Shown: one piece after another, positions 12,801-27,500 of the stretch
Position numbering within the stretch: the stretch's first letter is position 1
Layout of the letters: every line of letters starts with the position of its first letter
NCBI GenBank assembly: GCA_036898135.1
Contig: CM072526.1
Location: 9,265,187-9,329,186, forward strand
DNA: 64,000 nucleotides
Origin: Oncomelania hupensis
Taxonomy: Eukaryota > Mollusca > Gastropoda > Littorinimorpha > Pomatiopsidae
Direction: 5' to 3'
Program-made: the position numbers and the translations under genes
Notes under the pieces: model-generated
Seen by the model: only the letters and a program-made list of their open reading frames with translations
What the model was told of the DNA's origin: nothing
The model's database searches: none

Positions 12801-15474
12801 TGGTGCACTGGTGTCCTGTAACCCCGATGGAAAGCTCCCGGTTGTCCGAAGTAACGGGGCAAGACCCGGCGATGATGGGGGACCACACCCAGCAGCGGCA
12901 CCAACGACAACAAAAAGACGTGGCAGTGGTGGTGGCGGCAACGTCCACACCTCACAGTGGCAATGGCAGAAGTGGAAACAGTAGAAATAGAAAAACACAG
13001 CCCAATCTGTCGACAAATAAAGGGTCTCACTAGTTCGTCCACAAAAACTTAAACACTACATAACAGAATACGCTTTCCGCCATCTTGACCTGTTTATACA
13101 TGCATCTCAATAACACAATGCACTTCTTAATTCTATAATTTATATCTCTTCCATAAACACAGTTGTTTATATAAATATACATAATTATTACAATTGCACT
13201 TCCAGTCACACAATCCCGATTCATCTCATCCTCATCTCCATCTTCATCACCCCTCTCCAAGTTATAGCACATTATCTCCCTTCATTCACAATTATCTCTA
13301 TCACGCTATAATACAAACACACTTCCCTTATATTCGTCACCTTCATCACCCCTCTCCAACATAGTACATTGTCTCCCTTCCTTCACATTCATCACCCCTC
13401 TCTCTCTCTCTTTAACATGCATACTTCATTGTCACCCTTTGTAACCCACTTTGGCAACAACATCAACAATATTATTCGTTCCACACCAATAATAAGAAAA
13501 TCATATAAAATCGATAAACTACTATTTATCAAAATACATCCCTTTCCCCCTCATTCACCATCATTCATTCACGTACGCAGTCTCGGAATGCATAGCCACT
13601 AAGGAAATGAATTACAGGGTTCACACTCACCTTTTTAAGTCCTCGGCTTGTGATAACCGATACACGTACATACACAACACAAAACCAAACAGTACAGCAC
13701 ACACTGGTTATTAGTTGAGAGTATCAAGTTCGTTACTGGGCTATTTGCTATGCTACCACTGGAGCATCTCAATACCGACGAGGTACTTGAGCCTTGGAAG
13801 GTGTCTAAACGAAGATACACGACCTTAGGATACAACCCTACACTTATTCCTTCCTGAATACAATGGCGGCTAGAATCCTTCCACTAACATCTTTTGGCCA
13901 TTCCTGTCCCGACGAGGGCACAAGACCTTGGGTGGTTCGAAACAATGCAACTCTACCCTTCCAGAAGGACCTAACTCTAATCTGACACACTGTCACAAAG
14001 TCACTTCTGTCCAAAAGGAATGACTGCTCGCAAAAGCTTCCAAATTGACTCTCCAACTCAATCTCCTACTAGTACACAGGACAAGGCATCGAGCTCAGTT
14101 CAGTAACCCATTCTACCACTATGCATTATGCTCTAAGCGTTAAACACATGAAACCCACACATACTTATCTTTCATACGCAGTAAAAGAAACTGCCGATAC
14201 AGACTGGTACACTGTATCACTAGAGATGTGCAACTCTGCACGATATGTAACGATCTCTAGTGTGTGCTGAAAACTCGTGTCGTCACAGTAACAAAAATAC
14301 AACATCACAATCAGGAGGTCGCTGCAACAATAATATACAACATCACAGTCATGTGGTCGCTGCAACAGTAACAAATATACGTCACAGTCAGGGGATCGCT
14401 GCAACAGTAACAAATAGACAGCATCACAGTCAGGGGGTCACTGCTACAGTAACAAATACACAACAACACAGTCACAGGGTCACAGCAACAGTAACAAATA
14501 TACAACATCACAGTCATGGGGATCACTGCAACAGTAACAAATATACCACATCACAGTCAGGGGGTCACTGCAACAGTAACAAATATACAATATCACAGTC
14601 ATGGGAATCACTGCATCAGTACCAAACATACAACATCACAGTCAGGGGATCGATGCAACAGTAATATACAACATCACAGTCAGGGGGTTATTGCAACAGT
14701 AACAAATATACAACATCACAGTCATGGGGATCACTGCAACAGTAACAAATATACAACATCACAGTCATGGGGATCACTGCAACAGTAACAAATATACAAC
14801 ATCACAGTCATGGGGATCACTGCAACAGTAACAAATATAAAACATCACAGTCAGGGGGTCACTGCAACAGTAACAAATATATATCACAGTCAGGGGATCG
14901 ATGCAACAGTAACAAATATAAAACATCACAGTCAAGGGGTCACTGCAACAGTAACAAATATATATCACAGTCAGGGGATCGACGCAACAGTAACAAATAT
15001 ACAACAACACAGTCATGGGGATCACTGCAACAGTTACAAATATACAACATCAAAATCAGAGGGTCGCTGCAACAGTAACAAAATATACCAACACCATTGA
15101 AAGTATGTCTGAAATCACATCAAAGTGTGAAAATAAAAAGTTATAAACCGTTTAATTTGCGTTAAAAGAATATTTGTGTGTGTATATATATATAAAACCT
15201 CCCCATGCCTGCAGCTGACACTCTGAAGCGTAGCCTTTATTACTTATCCCTGATGCCACATCATGATTTTGCAGCACCAACATGATGTAGAGCTACTGTA
15301 GTGTGTGCTGTATTGTGTTGCTGTATAAATTGTGCTGACAAAGGGTAATTACTCACGTAGCAATGATTTCAGCCATACAGAGTTTTTCCTTGGTGCGTTC
15401 AAGAAGCTCATCAATGTACACACTGTCAGTAGAGTATTTCTCCAACCCAAATAAAACACAGTTCACCGCCTGCA

Positions 15475-15529
<55 letters not shown>

Positions 15530-18500
15530 GGTACAACTGCGATTATCACTATTACTATCCTATCCTATCCTATCCCTAACTCGGAGGTCGTAGGGGCACC
15601 ACAGATGATTGTTTCACCAACGTACTCCATCTTTCTCTGTCCTCAGCAACCCTGATTGTTTCGCTCAGTGTTAAACCAGTCCATTCTATAAAGTTGTCCT
15701 CCCACCTCTTTTTCGGTCTCCCTCTTCTTCTACCTCCTTGTACTGTGCCTTGCAGGATGGTCTATGCAAGGCCTGATGCTCTGGTGAGGTGACCATACCA
15801 TCGGAGCTTCTGTTTTTTCACCACTATGAGCAGGTCATCGTGTTGGCCAATGGCTTGTGTGATGGTCTGTCGGACTTTGTCGTTGGTGATGTGTTGGGCA
15901 TAGGAAATGCCCAGAAGTCTTCTGTAGCACCTCATCTCCATGCTTTGTATTCTTCGTTGTAGATCTGCTGTGAGGGTCCATGTTTAGCAAGCATATAGGA
16001 AGATAGAGATGACAAGAGTGCGCAACAGCCCTAGCTTGGAATGTAGACTGATGGTCCTATCTTTCCAAATGGGCTTCAACCTTGCCAGGGCAGCAGTTGT
16101 TTGTGCGATCCTGGAGAGGGCTTCCTGTAGGGACCTATTGTCTGATACAATGGCTCTTAAATATTTGAAGCTATGCACTATGTAGAGGGATTGGCCTTGG
16201 ACTTTGATGTCTGTGTTGATGCCATTGGTGTTGTTGATCATCATTTTGGTCTTCTCTGCGCTTATTTCCATTCCATAGGCTCTGGAGGTGGTGTCAAGCC
16301 TCTGTACCAGCTGTTCAAGTTCTTGTTCCTCTCCAGCCAATCCATCAATGTCATCCACTAAACGTAGGTTGGAGATTGCTCTAACCCATATGCTGACTGT
16401 GCCTTCGTGATCTGCAAGGGCATCTGACAAGATGCGCTCTAGGAAGAGGTTGAAGAGTGTTGGAGAAAGTAGGCATCCTTGACGCACACTGATTGTTGTT
16501 CTGAACCAGTTTCCGATGGCGCTGTGATGGAGGACTGCATTGGTAGCCCTGTCATACAGGTTTTTGATGACTTCAATAATTTAGGGCTGATGTTGTACAC
16601 CCTCATGGTTCCCCACAGAGCTGCATGCCAGACTCGATCAAACGCCTTCTTGAAGTCTACGAACACATGATATAGATGTTGTTGGTGCTGTAGGTATTTC
16701 TCGCAGATTATTCTGAGGTTGAACATCTGTTCAGTGGTACTTCGCCCTGCCCTGAATCCTGCTTGTTCTTCAGGTATGATTTGCTCAGCTTGGGATTTCC
16801 ACCTGTTGAGTATTATTATCAGGAGGACCTTGATGGGATGGCTGATGGTGCGGTAATTTTTACACTCATGAAGGTTACCTTTCTTTAGAAGAGTGATGAC
16901 AAGTGACTGGGTCCATGGTGCAGGCCACTCCCCACTCTGCCAGATCAGGGATGGGAATTGCCAAAAGTTGATGGGGCTTACTGCAACTGCAAGCCGGGGT
17001 CCAGGGGCCGCTTAGGCCCCGGTGGGGTCAAGGGGCAAAGCCCTTGTAGGGGGCCCATGGGGGCGAAGCCCCCCGGAAGAAAATTCATTTTATCAAAATT
17101 AACTCAATTTTGTAGCCTCTTTTAAGAGCTAGAAAAGAAAAAGATGATGCAAGGTGTTTAATTATTTAATCAGTTTCTTGTTCCTTCTTACCTCTTTAAA
17201 GCTTTTCTCTGTAAGTCCTACTTATCTCCCACCATTTCTTTTTGATTGGTACTTTGTCACATTATGCACACCGTTCCAATTGTTCAAACAATGTGATTAA
17301 ATGTATTTTTACTCTAATTTGATTTTACTGTAAAGACATACCACATGGAGATACAGACATAATATATGGACGAGTCTTGTATTAGCATTGCTTTAAACCT
17401 ACTATTTCACAAAGACATTTGCAGCTGAAGCATTACATAGTTGTAACCAAATATTTCACTGTATAGTTTTCTTACTATTAATATTATAATATAAAATACA
17501 AATAGTCAAGTTCTTTAACAGTTTATAAACCAGTTTATCTTCTTTTGGAAATTTTTAATTTTAGATGTTGAAATGAAAAAAAAATTATAACTTTGAAAAG
17601 AAAGAACTAATATTTGATTGCTTCTTTATCTTTTTTACTAATAACACCTCATTTCCTTCATCTTCTTTTCTGGTGTCAGACTCAATTCTTTTCTCACTGA
17701 CTGTTACTATCTCATTCCCCCCCCCTCTACCGCTGTTTCTTGTGTTGTGACTGGATGTTTTTCTGTCACATCTTCTGTGCTTCTTGTCGCATCTTCTCTG
17801 CTTCTTGTGACTGGATGTTTCCTTTGCGTGTATTTCGCATACAGTCTTGTCAAAACAGTCCCTATGGCTACGAAAGCATTCTAAATGCGAATCATAATCT
17901 TGCTAGGTCACACATGTAATACGCTTAGGAAGTTCATCTAGTTACTTCCCCCTTTTTTTTTTTTTTAATGTCCGCTGACTAAACACACAAATAACCTAAA
18001 AAAAATATTAAAAAAAAAAAAAAAAAATGGGGCGTACACAACAATTGCTGGGGCGCTTTGAAGGACTCGATGGGGCGTAAATACGACCGGGGCGCACTAA
18101 TTCCCATCCCTGCAGATCTTGTTACAGATGATGGTGAGGGCGTCAATCGTCGCTTCTCCTCCTGCTTGAATCAGTTCCGCGGGGATTTTGTCCAATCCTG
18201 CTGGTTTCCCTTTCTTCAGCGAATGCACTGCTGCCTCAACTTCTTCTCGGATAATTGGGAGGATTTCTTCTTCTTCTCTGTTCTCTGGACATGCTAGAAC
18301 TGACGGCTCTCCGTTTGGTGTGTGGTTGTAAAGGTCAGAGCAGTACTCTGTCCATCTATCCAAGACTTCTTGTTCTTCTGTAAGGCATATGCCAGACTTG
18401 TTTTGGATTGTGGGGACCTTGGGCTGTTTAACACTTGTCAACCGCTTCACAATCTTCAGAGATGCCAACCTGCAGACAAATCTGTCCGTAAGAAATTTAT

Positions 18501-21500
18501 AAATTGTCTGTAGATTTCAAATTTTGTCCGTAGACAAAAGGGAGCAAAAGTCCAGGATTGAGATTTCTTATTAAAAATATAGTCCATACCTGAAGGAGTC
18601 AATGGTGAACTGTTTTCAAGTGTTTGGCTGTGGCAGATTTACAGGAACGCAACAATGACTGAGCTCCACAAAAGAATTCTATAATAATCTGTGGTAAACT
18701 TGACCCCAACCGAAGTCAGAAGGATTGATTGATTTGATTGATTGATTTATTGTTGCTTTAGGTCCAGCGGACTCCTCCGAGCCAAATCAGGACCGGACAA
18801 CCCCCGATCAGCATAAAAGATCTGCTGAAACAACCCTAGTGGGAAAATTGAACGCCCTCCACCGGCCAGTCACTTTACAATAAAGACATCCCACGCGGGG
18901 GACGGCTGAGGGTTTACCTCAACTACGCGAACCCCCGGTTACAAAAACAAAATAGAATACAACCATCATTACAAATCATCAACGAAACATATACATATAA
19001 AATGCCTATATTGCTAAATACTAACATCATAGGAAGCCCTAGTGACCACCCAGCAGAAAGCGTCCAACACTCCCAAGCTGATCCAACAGACCTCATACAC
19101 AAACAAGGAGTCTTGTCCAGGAAGAGTTTTCAAGAAAAAAGGTAGGTCATTGATCTAGCGAAGAAGAAGATAGTATAGCAGAGTGATAAGACAGAGCAGG
19201 AATGGGAAAGAGTATATGAGGAAGATAGCAACAGTGGGAATTTAAAGCACTAAATTTCCATAAAGTGGGGATACTATTTATACTGAAACCCCCGGCACTC
19301 CAACGGGGGTACTGTTGCCGCAGTGAATCTGTCATGCCTACAAAGGCAAGACAGGTTTTCAACTGGGGCTTTCACTGTTCCCTTTATAGGTTAGAACAAT
19401 CTACAGTGGCAAGATTGCTCATGACCCCAAGGGGTAGTCAGAAGGATAATCAATGTCAGTTCGCAAAATTTTTAACATCAACCTGCTATGAATAAGAATC
19501 ATGTACAGCACAATCAATGTTAGAGTTAATTAAAATAAATCGCTTTGAGGTTGTGTAGTGTATCGGCATAAATTTTTTTTAAAAAAGGTAAATCTCATTG
19601 ATTTCTTTGCATTGTTTTGTCTGCTGCTGCTGCTTCAGCGCAGCAGCTAACAAGGTTGTCAACTACGATATGCAATAAGTTAAACTAAAGCAAGCTTCAA
19701 AAATTGAAGCTATCAAATAGATTTATTACATTATAAGGTCGTTATATAATATGCTGCGTTATTTTATGCTGTGATAGTGCCCAAGTGTAATCAGTCTGAA
19801 ACGTGTAACAGTCCTTTTGCCATAATCATCAGTTGCAAATATAAATGCACACCAATTGTTGTTCTGAACCAGTGTCCGAGGGCGCTGTTTTAGAGTACTG
19901 CACTGATAGCCTTGTCATACAGGTTTTTGATGACTTCAATAATTTTAGGGCTGATGTTGTAAACTCTCATTGTTGCCCACAGAGCTGCATGCCAGACTCG
20001 GTCAAACGCTTTCTTGAAGTCTACAAACACGTGATAGAGATGTTGGTGCTGTAGGTATTTCTCGCAGATTATTGAGTTTCAAAATCTGTTTAGTGGTACT
20101 TTGCCCTGCCCTGAATCCTGCTTGTTCTTCAGCTATTATTTGTTCAGCTTGGGATTTCAACCTGTTGAGTATTATTTTCAGGAGGACCTTGTTTGGATGG
20201 CTGATGAGGCTGATGGTGTGGTAATTTTCACATTCATGAAGTTACCTTTTTTGGGAAGACTGATGACAAACGACTGGGTCCATGGTGTAGGCCACTCCCC
20301 ACTCTGCCAGATCTTGTTGCAGATAATGGTTATGGTGTCAATCATCACTTCTCTTCTTGCTTGAAGCAATTCCGCGGGTATGTTGTCCTCTCCCGCTGAC
20401 TTCCCTTTCTTTAGTGAATGCACTGCTGCCTCAACTTCTTGGAGAATTGGAAGAATTTCTTCTTCTTTGTTCTGGGGATATGCTAGACCTGATGGATCTC
20501 CGTTTGGTGTGTTTTTGTAAAGGTCAGAGCAGTATTTTGTCCATCTATCCAAGACTTCTTGTTCTTCTGTAAGGCTTGTTTTGGATCGTGGAGACCTTGG
20601 GCTGTTTAACACTTGTCAGCCGCTTCACAGTCTGGTAGGCCTTCTTGCTATTGTTCCTGTTCAGACTGTTCTCTATTTCCTGGCATTGATCTTCTATCCA
20701 GTTCTCCTTTGCTGTGCGCATGCCTTTTTCAGGGCTTCCAATGGTCTGAGATAAAAAAGGAGGAAAATGACCGAGTGACGAGGTCACGAGCGCACGACCC
20801 CAAACACTGTCACAACACTGTCTGCTATAAAAGAAACAATTTTATTAGTGAGAGTGAAGTAGAAGAAAGAAAATAAGTGATTTACAAAAGGTTTGATGTA
20901 AGGTCTCACTTGAATAGAGAATAATTAAGGCAAATATGGAATTTACCACATTTTAACGATCTTAATTGCTTCATATCTTAAAAGCAAAAACTGAAGAAAA
21001 AAAATGGAATGTTCAGCAAAAAGTGACTTACCAAAATCTGCAATTAGAAGATATTTTTCTTGTGCAGCTGACTTAGTAAAACCACAATGAATTCAGAATA
21101 CAATACAGAATACAATCCTCACTAGCAAGTCACTCATGGTCTACTCTGTTAGTGTTACATAGAATGTTCATAATATTAAACTACTCCTACTAGTTCTGCT
21201 TTTACAAAAAATTATGGTCAAATGCATACACAGTTATGGTGATGAAAAATGGTTTTGCACCTTTTAGGCCATCAGTAGTAGGAAAGGCATTTGGCAGTGA
21301 AACAAGTCTAAATTTTCGCTTTTTAAAAATGTTTTTCTAGTCGGCAGGAAAAGATAAGGTTGCAAACACAAATGTATGTACATAGATCCATGCTCATCGC
21401 ACAACATAAAGTAGGCTACTGTGCAAGTTGAAAACTGTCAGCTCACTTTCTTGAAATGGGACTAAAGAAGCTCCCAATAGATGACTGTTGTGTTGATTTG

Positions 21501-24500
21501 TCTTGAGGTGATTTTCAAGTGCAATCCTGCCTTTTGATCCGTAATTGAGTTCGTTCGAGCACAAGACGCAAAACGCGTGTCCGACACGTGGAATCTTTCG
21601 GATATGTTGACTCAATTTTTCTTCTTCTACCTCCACCTCCATCCAGTCCCATCTCCACTTGTTTTTGCAAGAAACATCGTCAAACTTTTGGCCGCGTTGA
21701 ACAAAAATTCGACCCGCCATTTTTGCCTATTCGCAAACAGAACGATGATCCGTTTCCAGTCTTCGAAACCAGCCAATTACAGATCAACCAAACTGAGACT
21801 GTGTTACGGATATTTTTGAGCCCCTATGAAATTTTTACCTCGGCAGTTTTCTACGGCGGAACTTTAAAATTTTTCGGCTGAAATTTTTTTTAAATGGCGG
21901 AAATTCGCCGAACGGCGGAAGATTGGAAGCCCTGCTTTTTAGATGTCATTGTTGATTTTTCGGTAGGCATCAGCTTTCTGTGAGGAGTTCTTTTTCTTTT
22001 TGATCTCTTTTGGTTTATAACACAGATCCAAAAGTTCAGGTATGATCCACGGTTTCTTCTTTGGGCGGTGCTTGCCAAGGATCTCAGTGGCGACATGTGT
22101 CACAGCTGAGTTGAAGGTGGTGGTCATGGTGTGGACATCTACTTCACCAGCTCTCAAAATGAGCAATGGTGCAAATTTCCCTCCAATTGTGGCTTGAAAT
22201 ATTTCTGCCACCTCCGGGGCATGTAGTTTTTCCAGGTCAAACTTCAGTCTAGTGTACTTTGCTGTGTTTACTCTCTTCCAGTGGAAAAACATCATCACGA
22301 GATCGTGGTCACTTCCAATGTGTGCTCCTGGAAATGTGTGTGTCCTGATACTACCACCACTAATAATAATCCCAAAGAATCATTGAGATACAGAAGTCAC
22401 TTACAGCTATAGTGTAATATTTCCTACACAACAACAAAATAACAAATAATGATACATTGTTAGCACATGCAAATATAAATACTCAAAACATAAATAAATA
22501 AAATAAATAAACAATTTTTTTAATACATGTACATACAATAATTTATCAACTAATTGACAATGGTGATAACCTGGTAAGGGAGGCTAGCGTTGATGGCTCC
22601 ATCCAGCAGGACCAGGTCGTCCCATGGAAACCACATGGTGTAACCGTGGTCAGGGAAAAAACAGTGAGCCTGAAAACACAAGTACAGTGGACCTCAAGTT
22701 CAGTGAAGCTGACCTATATTGTGAAGCCAATCTAACTGTAGTCACACTTCTCCAGAAAGTACATGCAACACATCAATCTTCAGTTTTACCAACAGAAATG
22801 GCACTACAGTTACAGACTGTATTTAAGTCATACTCAGTATGTACACACAATAGGAACATGACATGGTTAAATCAGGAACATGGCTACATTAGGAACATGG
22901 CATGGCTACATTAGGGGCATGAATACATTAGTGACATGGCATGGCTACATCAGGGACATAGCAACTTGAGGAACATGGCATGACTACCTTAGTGGCATGG
23001 CTACATCAGATACATGGCTATATTAGGAACATGGCATGGCTACATTATGGTCATGGCTACATTTAGGGGCATGACTACATTAGGGGCATGGCTACATTAT
23101 GGTCATGGCTATATTAGGGGCATGACTACATTAGGGGGAATGGCTACATGGCAAAAAGAGAACTTGCGGCCTGAAGCCCACCTGATCATGTTCCACCTCT
23201 TGGAGCCTAACACGGTAAAAAGAGTTCTCCCAATTGACGATGCAGACACAGCCCTGTTGAAACTGCTTGGCCTTCTGCTGCCCTTCCCTATACAGCACTC
23301 CGAGCCTGTCTTCAAATCTCTCCAACTCTTCCTGGGGACACATATATATCAATAAATGCAGTACACATAATCAATAAATAATATATTGGCACTACTTTCC
23401 CCTTCTTTCAATAGCACCTCCAACTTGTCCTCAGACCTCTTCAACTCTAAGGATATAACATCTGAAATAAATAAATAAATAAAATTTGCCGACGAACGCA
23501 GTGATTAATTTATTGCTCATCGTAAAGCCTACTAACTATAACTGAAACGATGTTTGCCAAAAAAAAAAGAAAATAACAGGCCTTTCTTACCTATTTCCGT
23601 CACATTCAATGCAAAACATCACAACACTGTCCCTGTCACCCTCTGTTCGCAGGCACGTGAATTGATTTCGCCATTCCTCTCGGAAACAGCGTGACATTTT
23701 CAACGATTTTGCACTCGAAGTGTCTGGCAGACATGCCTACCCACAATTTGAAGTTTCCGTATTAGCTTTTTCAAATTTCAGTATTACTATTACGATTTCC
23801 GTATTTACTTTTACTACCTATTGTTCTTGCACTCATCCTTTTTAATATTATGCGAAGAATCGTAGATTGATTTGCTGCCACTATCTTCTTTTTCTTCTCC
23901 AAAGCCTCGTAACATTTTATATGCTGGGGGCGTTCCACGTGCCGCTTGATGTCATTCATTGGCGGAGATGCCAAACTGGTTGGCATAAATAGTACTTTTG
24001 AGTCAGTGCTGCCGCGAATAACGAAAGGACACTTATCCGAATACGAGGCAATATATGTCTGCCCCTTGCGCTGTTTCTTTGAAGATTCAGATTCAGAATC
24101 ACTTTGCTTAGAAATTCGTTTGGACGCCATGTTTTGAATTCTGTCTCACGATCTTCACTACGACTGCGCAAAAACTGGTTCGGCAAACTTCGGTGCCTCT
24201 ACCGGAAACTTCGATGTCACAGGTCTCCATTGCGACTGCCCATTGCGGCATTAAACCTTCGGAAAAAGGTCATGCGGTGCATTACCACAGGCCATCGATT
24301 TCGATTTTTTTTCTTTATAATTTTTTTAAATTTCCGTACCGTAAAACAAATATCCGTATTTTCTTGCCGAGTTTTTCAAATTTCCGGAAAAATTTCAGTA
24401 TTACTGTAGCGGAGTGGAGGGTAGGTGGTAGATGTAGGAAGAAGAGCGGAGCGCTCTAGAGGAGGCTGGTAGTAGGAGTACAGAAGAAGAAGACTCTCTT

Positions 24501-27500
24501 TTCCTTTTCTTTCACACTCGCACACCAATCGAAGATGTGGTTCTATTTCCAGCATTTATTTCTGAGTGAATAATTTTGAGCCACGGAACAGACAGTCATT
24601 TACAGTAGTATGTACATTCTGTGTCGGCCCGTGTCTGCCGTCTCACTGCCCCTCCAACTGGGGGGTCAGTCGGTTTTTATCATACAGCGCCAGCCTTAGC
24701 GGAGACGCACATGCGCGAGCCACTCGCGGAGCCTTAAGTAAGTGCCTGTGGGCCAAGTTTGTGTTATTTTCAATTTACAAATCCCGCTCGCCTTTGGCCT
24801 AATACAAATCAAAACATAACATAATACACATCACCAGAAAGGGCATAAAACAAGCTTCCCAAATATGTACATGAATTATTCATACAAGGTACAGATAAAT
24901 AATAAACTTCGAAAATACGCGACTCAAAGTACGACCTTAAGCACACAAGTTCACAAAAAGATACAAATGATACATTTAAGACATACCAAAAACCCATACG
25001 TGTTACATGCTCTAAAAGCTTAATGTCCAATCTGGCTAACTATATACAAATAAAATGCATGACTTATCTGTAACTCTTACAAATCATGAATCTCTATGTA
25101 CACACTAACACAAGCTACAAACACAGTGTTTATCGCAGGTTACATCACTGGGACTAGCGATCTCGGCCTTAACTACTCTAATATAAACTAAATTCATACA
25201 ACATTCCATAAGAATAATATCTAAGGCTAGCTACATAATAATTATTTGATGGACAGAAATAAAAGGGGGCTAGTGTACGGCTCTGACAAGGTGTCGCATT
25301 TGGCAGTAAGTTTAAACAAAGGCTGTGCGTGTAGCAGACGACGCGTCGGCTAAACACGTTACACGAAAACGGTCAAGATAGCATACTACATGACTAGTAA
25401 GGTTTAGGGATAGAAATACCGCACCAGTAGCGAACAGCAGTCGGCTACATTCGCACCGGCTTTTTAACCACTCAGCGTCCGCGCTGAGAAACTGTACTCA
25501 AGAGCAGATGTGCTGCTACTTGAATAGCATCACTGGGCCAAGGCATTAACTTGCCCGTGGAAACCATCCGACATCTTAAGTCAGGATAACAACAACAATC
25601 CCTATGACTCGTCCTTTACGACACGAATCTGACCTAACCAGAAAACGTTAAAATATGAACTTGGCATCGCCTAATGGGATGACTGACTATGTATTTGACA
25701 GGGAGTCCAGTATCTCAAAAAGGTCCATATTTAACATCATAACAAAATGCGAATCATGTACAGTTTACCTGCCTTTACAAAACATCCTGCCGTAAACATC
25801 AAAGCTCTAAACAGTACTATTTCCCTATTATCTATTCTATTCTACACGTACACCGTACATATGTTAATTTCTACAAAACTGCATATGTTTAGCAACAATG
25901 CTCAAAATCGATGGACATAACTAACGCATGATACATTATTAAAATAGCACAAAAAAAAACAGTATTTACACAGACAATTAAAAAAAAAATCATATCTACA
26001 CAGAATTGTTTAGTTGTCTCATTAAAATAAAAGTCCGTATCTGAGAGCATTCCCATACTACTTTACAGTGTCATTATGTACATACCAGAGGCTAGGTATC
26101 GGAGACTGTTTTCTGTGCTAGACGCAGTGATCTCCTTGGCGCAGGACCCGGGCGTGGTGTCGACACTTGGGACGCTAGATCTTTAGTCCCAGATGTCCTG
26201 CCTGGCGTCAGGTTGGGAGGAATGGTCGGGGGTGCAAGGTCCGGATATCCAAACAAGAGGTCTAGTCAGAGTCGGAGGCTTTGATCTTTCTGCTCTCCGC
26301 AGAACTTCCTGTCGGGCACACCCCGTCAGTGCTTGCAGCAGCCACTCCACCGCCGCGCCAGTGTCTAGGTGACAGTTCTTCAGGATTCGGGTGGCCTCCA
26401 TTTGAAAATCTTCGAAGTCCTGCCCGTCCTCACCCGAAAAAGAAGGTAGCTTGGGAGGCGGCATCACGTAGAGGCGTGGCGTGAGGGCTGGTGGGCCGTT
26501 GACGTCTTGGACGCCGCTCACTCGGTCACTCGATGGTCCGCTGCCGTCCACCTGGGAGGGAGGTTGACTGTTGTTAGCTGTGGCCACAGCAACCGACGGT
26601 CCAGTGCTAGCTGGGAGTTGCACACTGCTGTCCTGCTCCGCCATCCTTGTTTGGCTTCTGGTTAAAATTCTTGAGGTCGCCGTTGTTAGTCTTGGTCTTG
26701 GTCTTTCAATGACTGCTGCTCCGTGTTAGCTGGGATCCTGCTCGCAGCGCCAGATCGATGTAGCGGAGTGGAGGGTAGGTGGTAGATGTAGGAAGAAGAG
26801 CGGAGCGCTCTAGAGGAGGCTGGTAGTAGGAGTACAGAAGAAGAAGACTCTCTTTTCCTTTTCTTTCACACTCGCACACCAATCGAAGATGTGGTTCTAT
26901 TTCCAGCATTTATTTCTGAGTGAATAATTTTGAGCCACGGAACAGACAGTCATTTACAGTAGTATGTACATTCTGTGTCGGCCCGTGTCTGCCGTCTCAC
27001 TGCCCCTCCAACTGGGGGGTCAGTCGGTTTTTATCATACAGCGCCAGCCTTAGCGGAGACGCACATGCGCGAGCCACTCGCGGAGCCTTAAGTAAGTGCC
27101 TGTGGGCCAAGTTTGTGTTATTTTCAATTTACAAATCCCGCTCGCCTTTGGCCTAATACAAATCAAAACATAACATAATACACATCACCAGAAAGGGCAT
27201 AAAACAAGCTTCCCAAATATGTACATGAATTATTCATACAAGGTACAGATAAATAATAAACTTCGAAAATACGCGACTCAAAGTACGACCTTAAGCACAC
27301 AAGTTCACAAAAAGATACAAATGATACATTTAAGACATACCAAAAACCCATACGTGTTACATGCTCTAAAAGCTTAATGTCCAATCTGGCTAACTATATA
27401 CAAATAAAATGCATGACTTATCTGTAACTCTTACAAATCATGAATCTCTATGTACACACTAACACAAGCTACAAACACAGTGTTTATCGCAGGTTACATC

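Noticed and set aside
12729..13042. Several overlapping 65-95 codon frames on both strands
   Set aside because: They lie inside the probable solo LTR, have no domain, and are open on both strands in a GC-richer patch.
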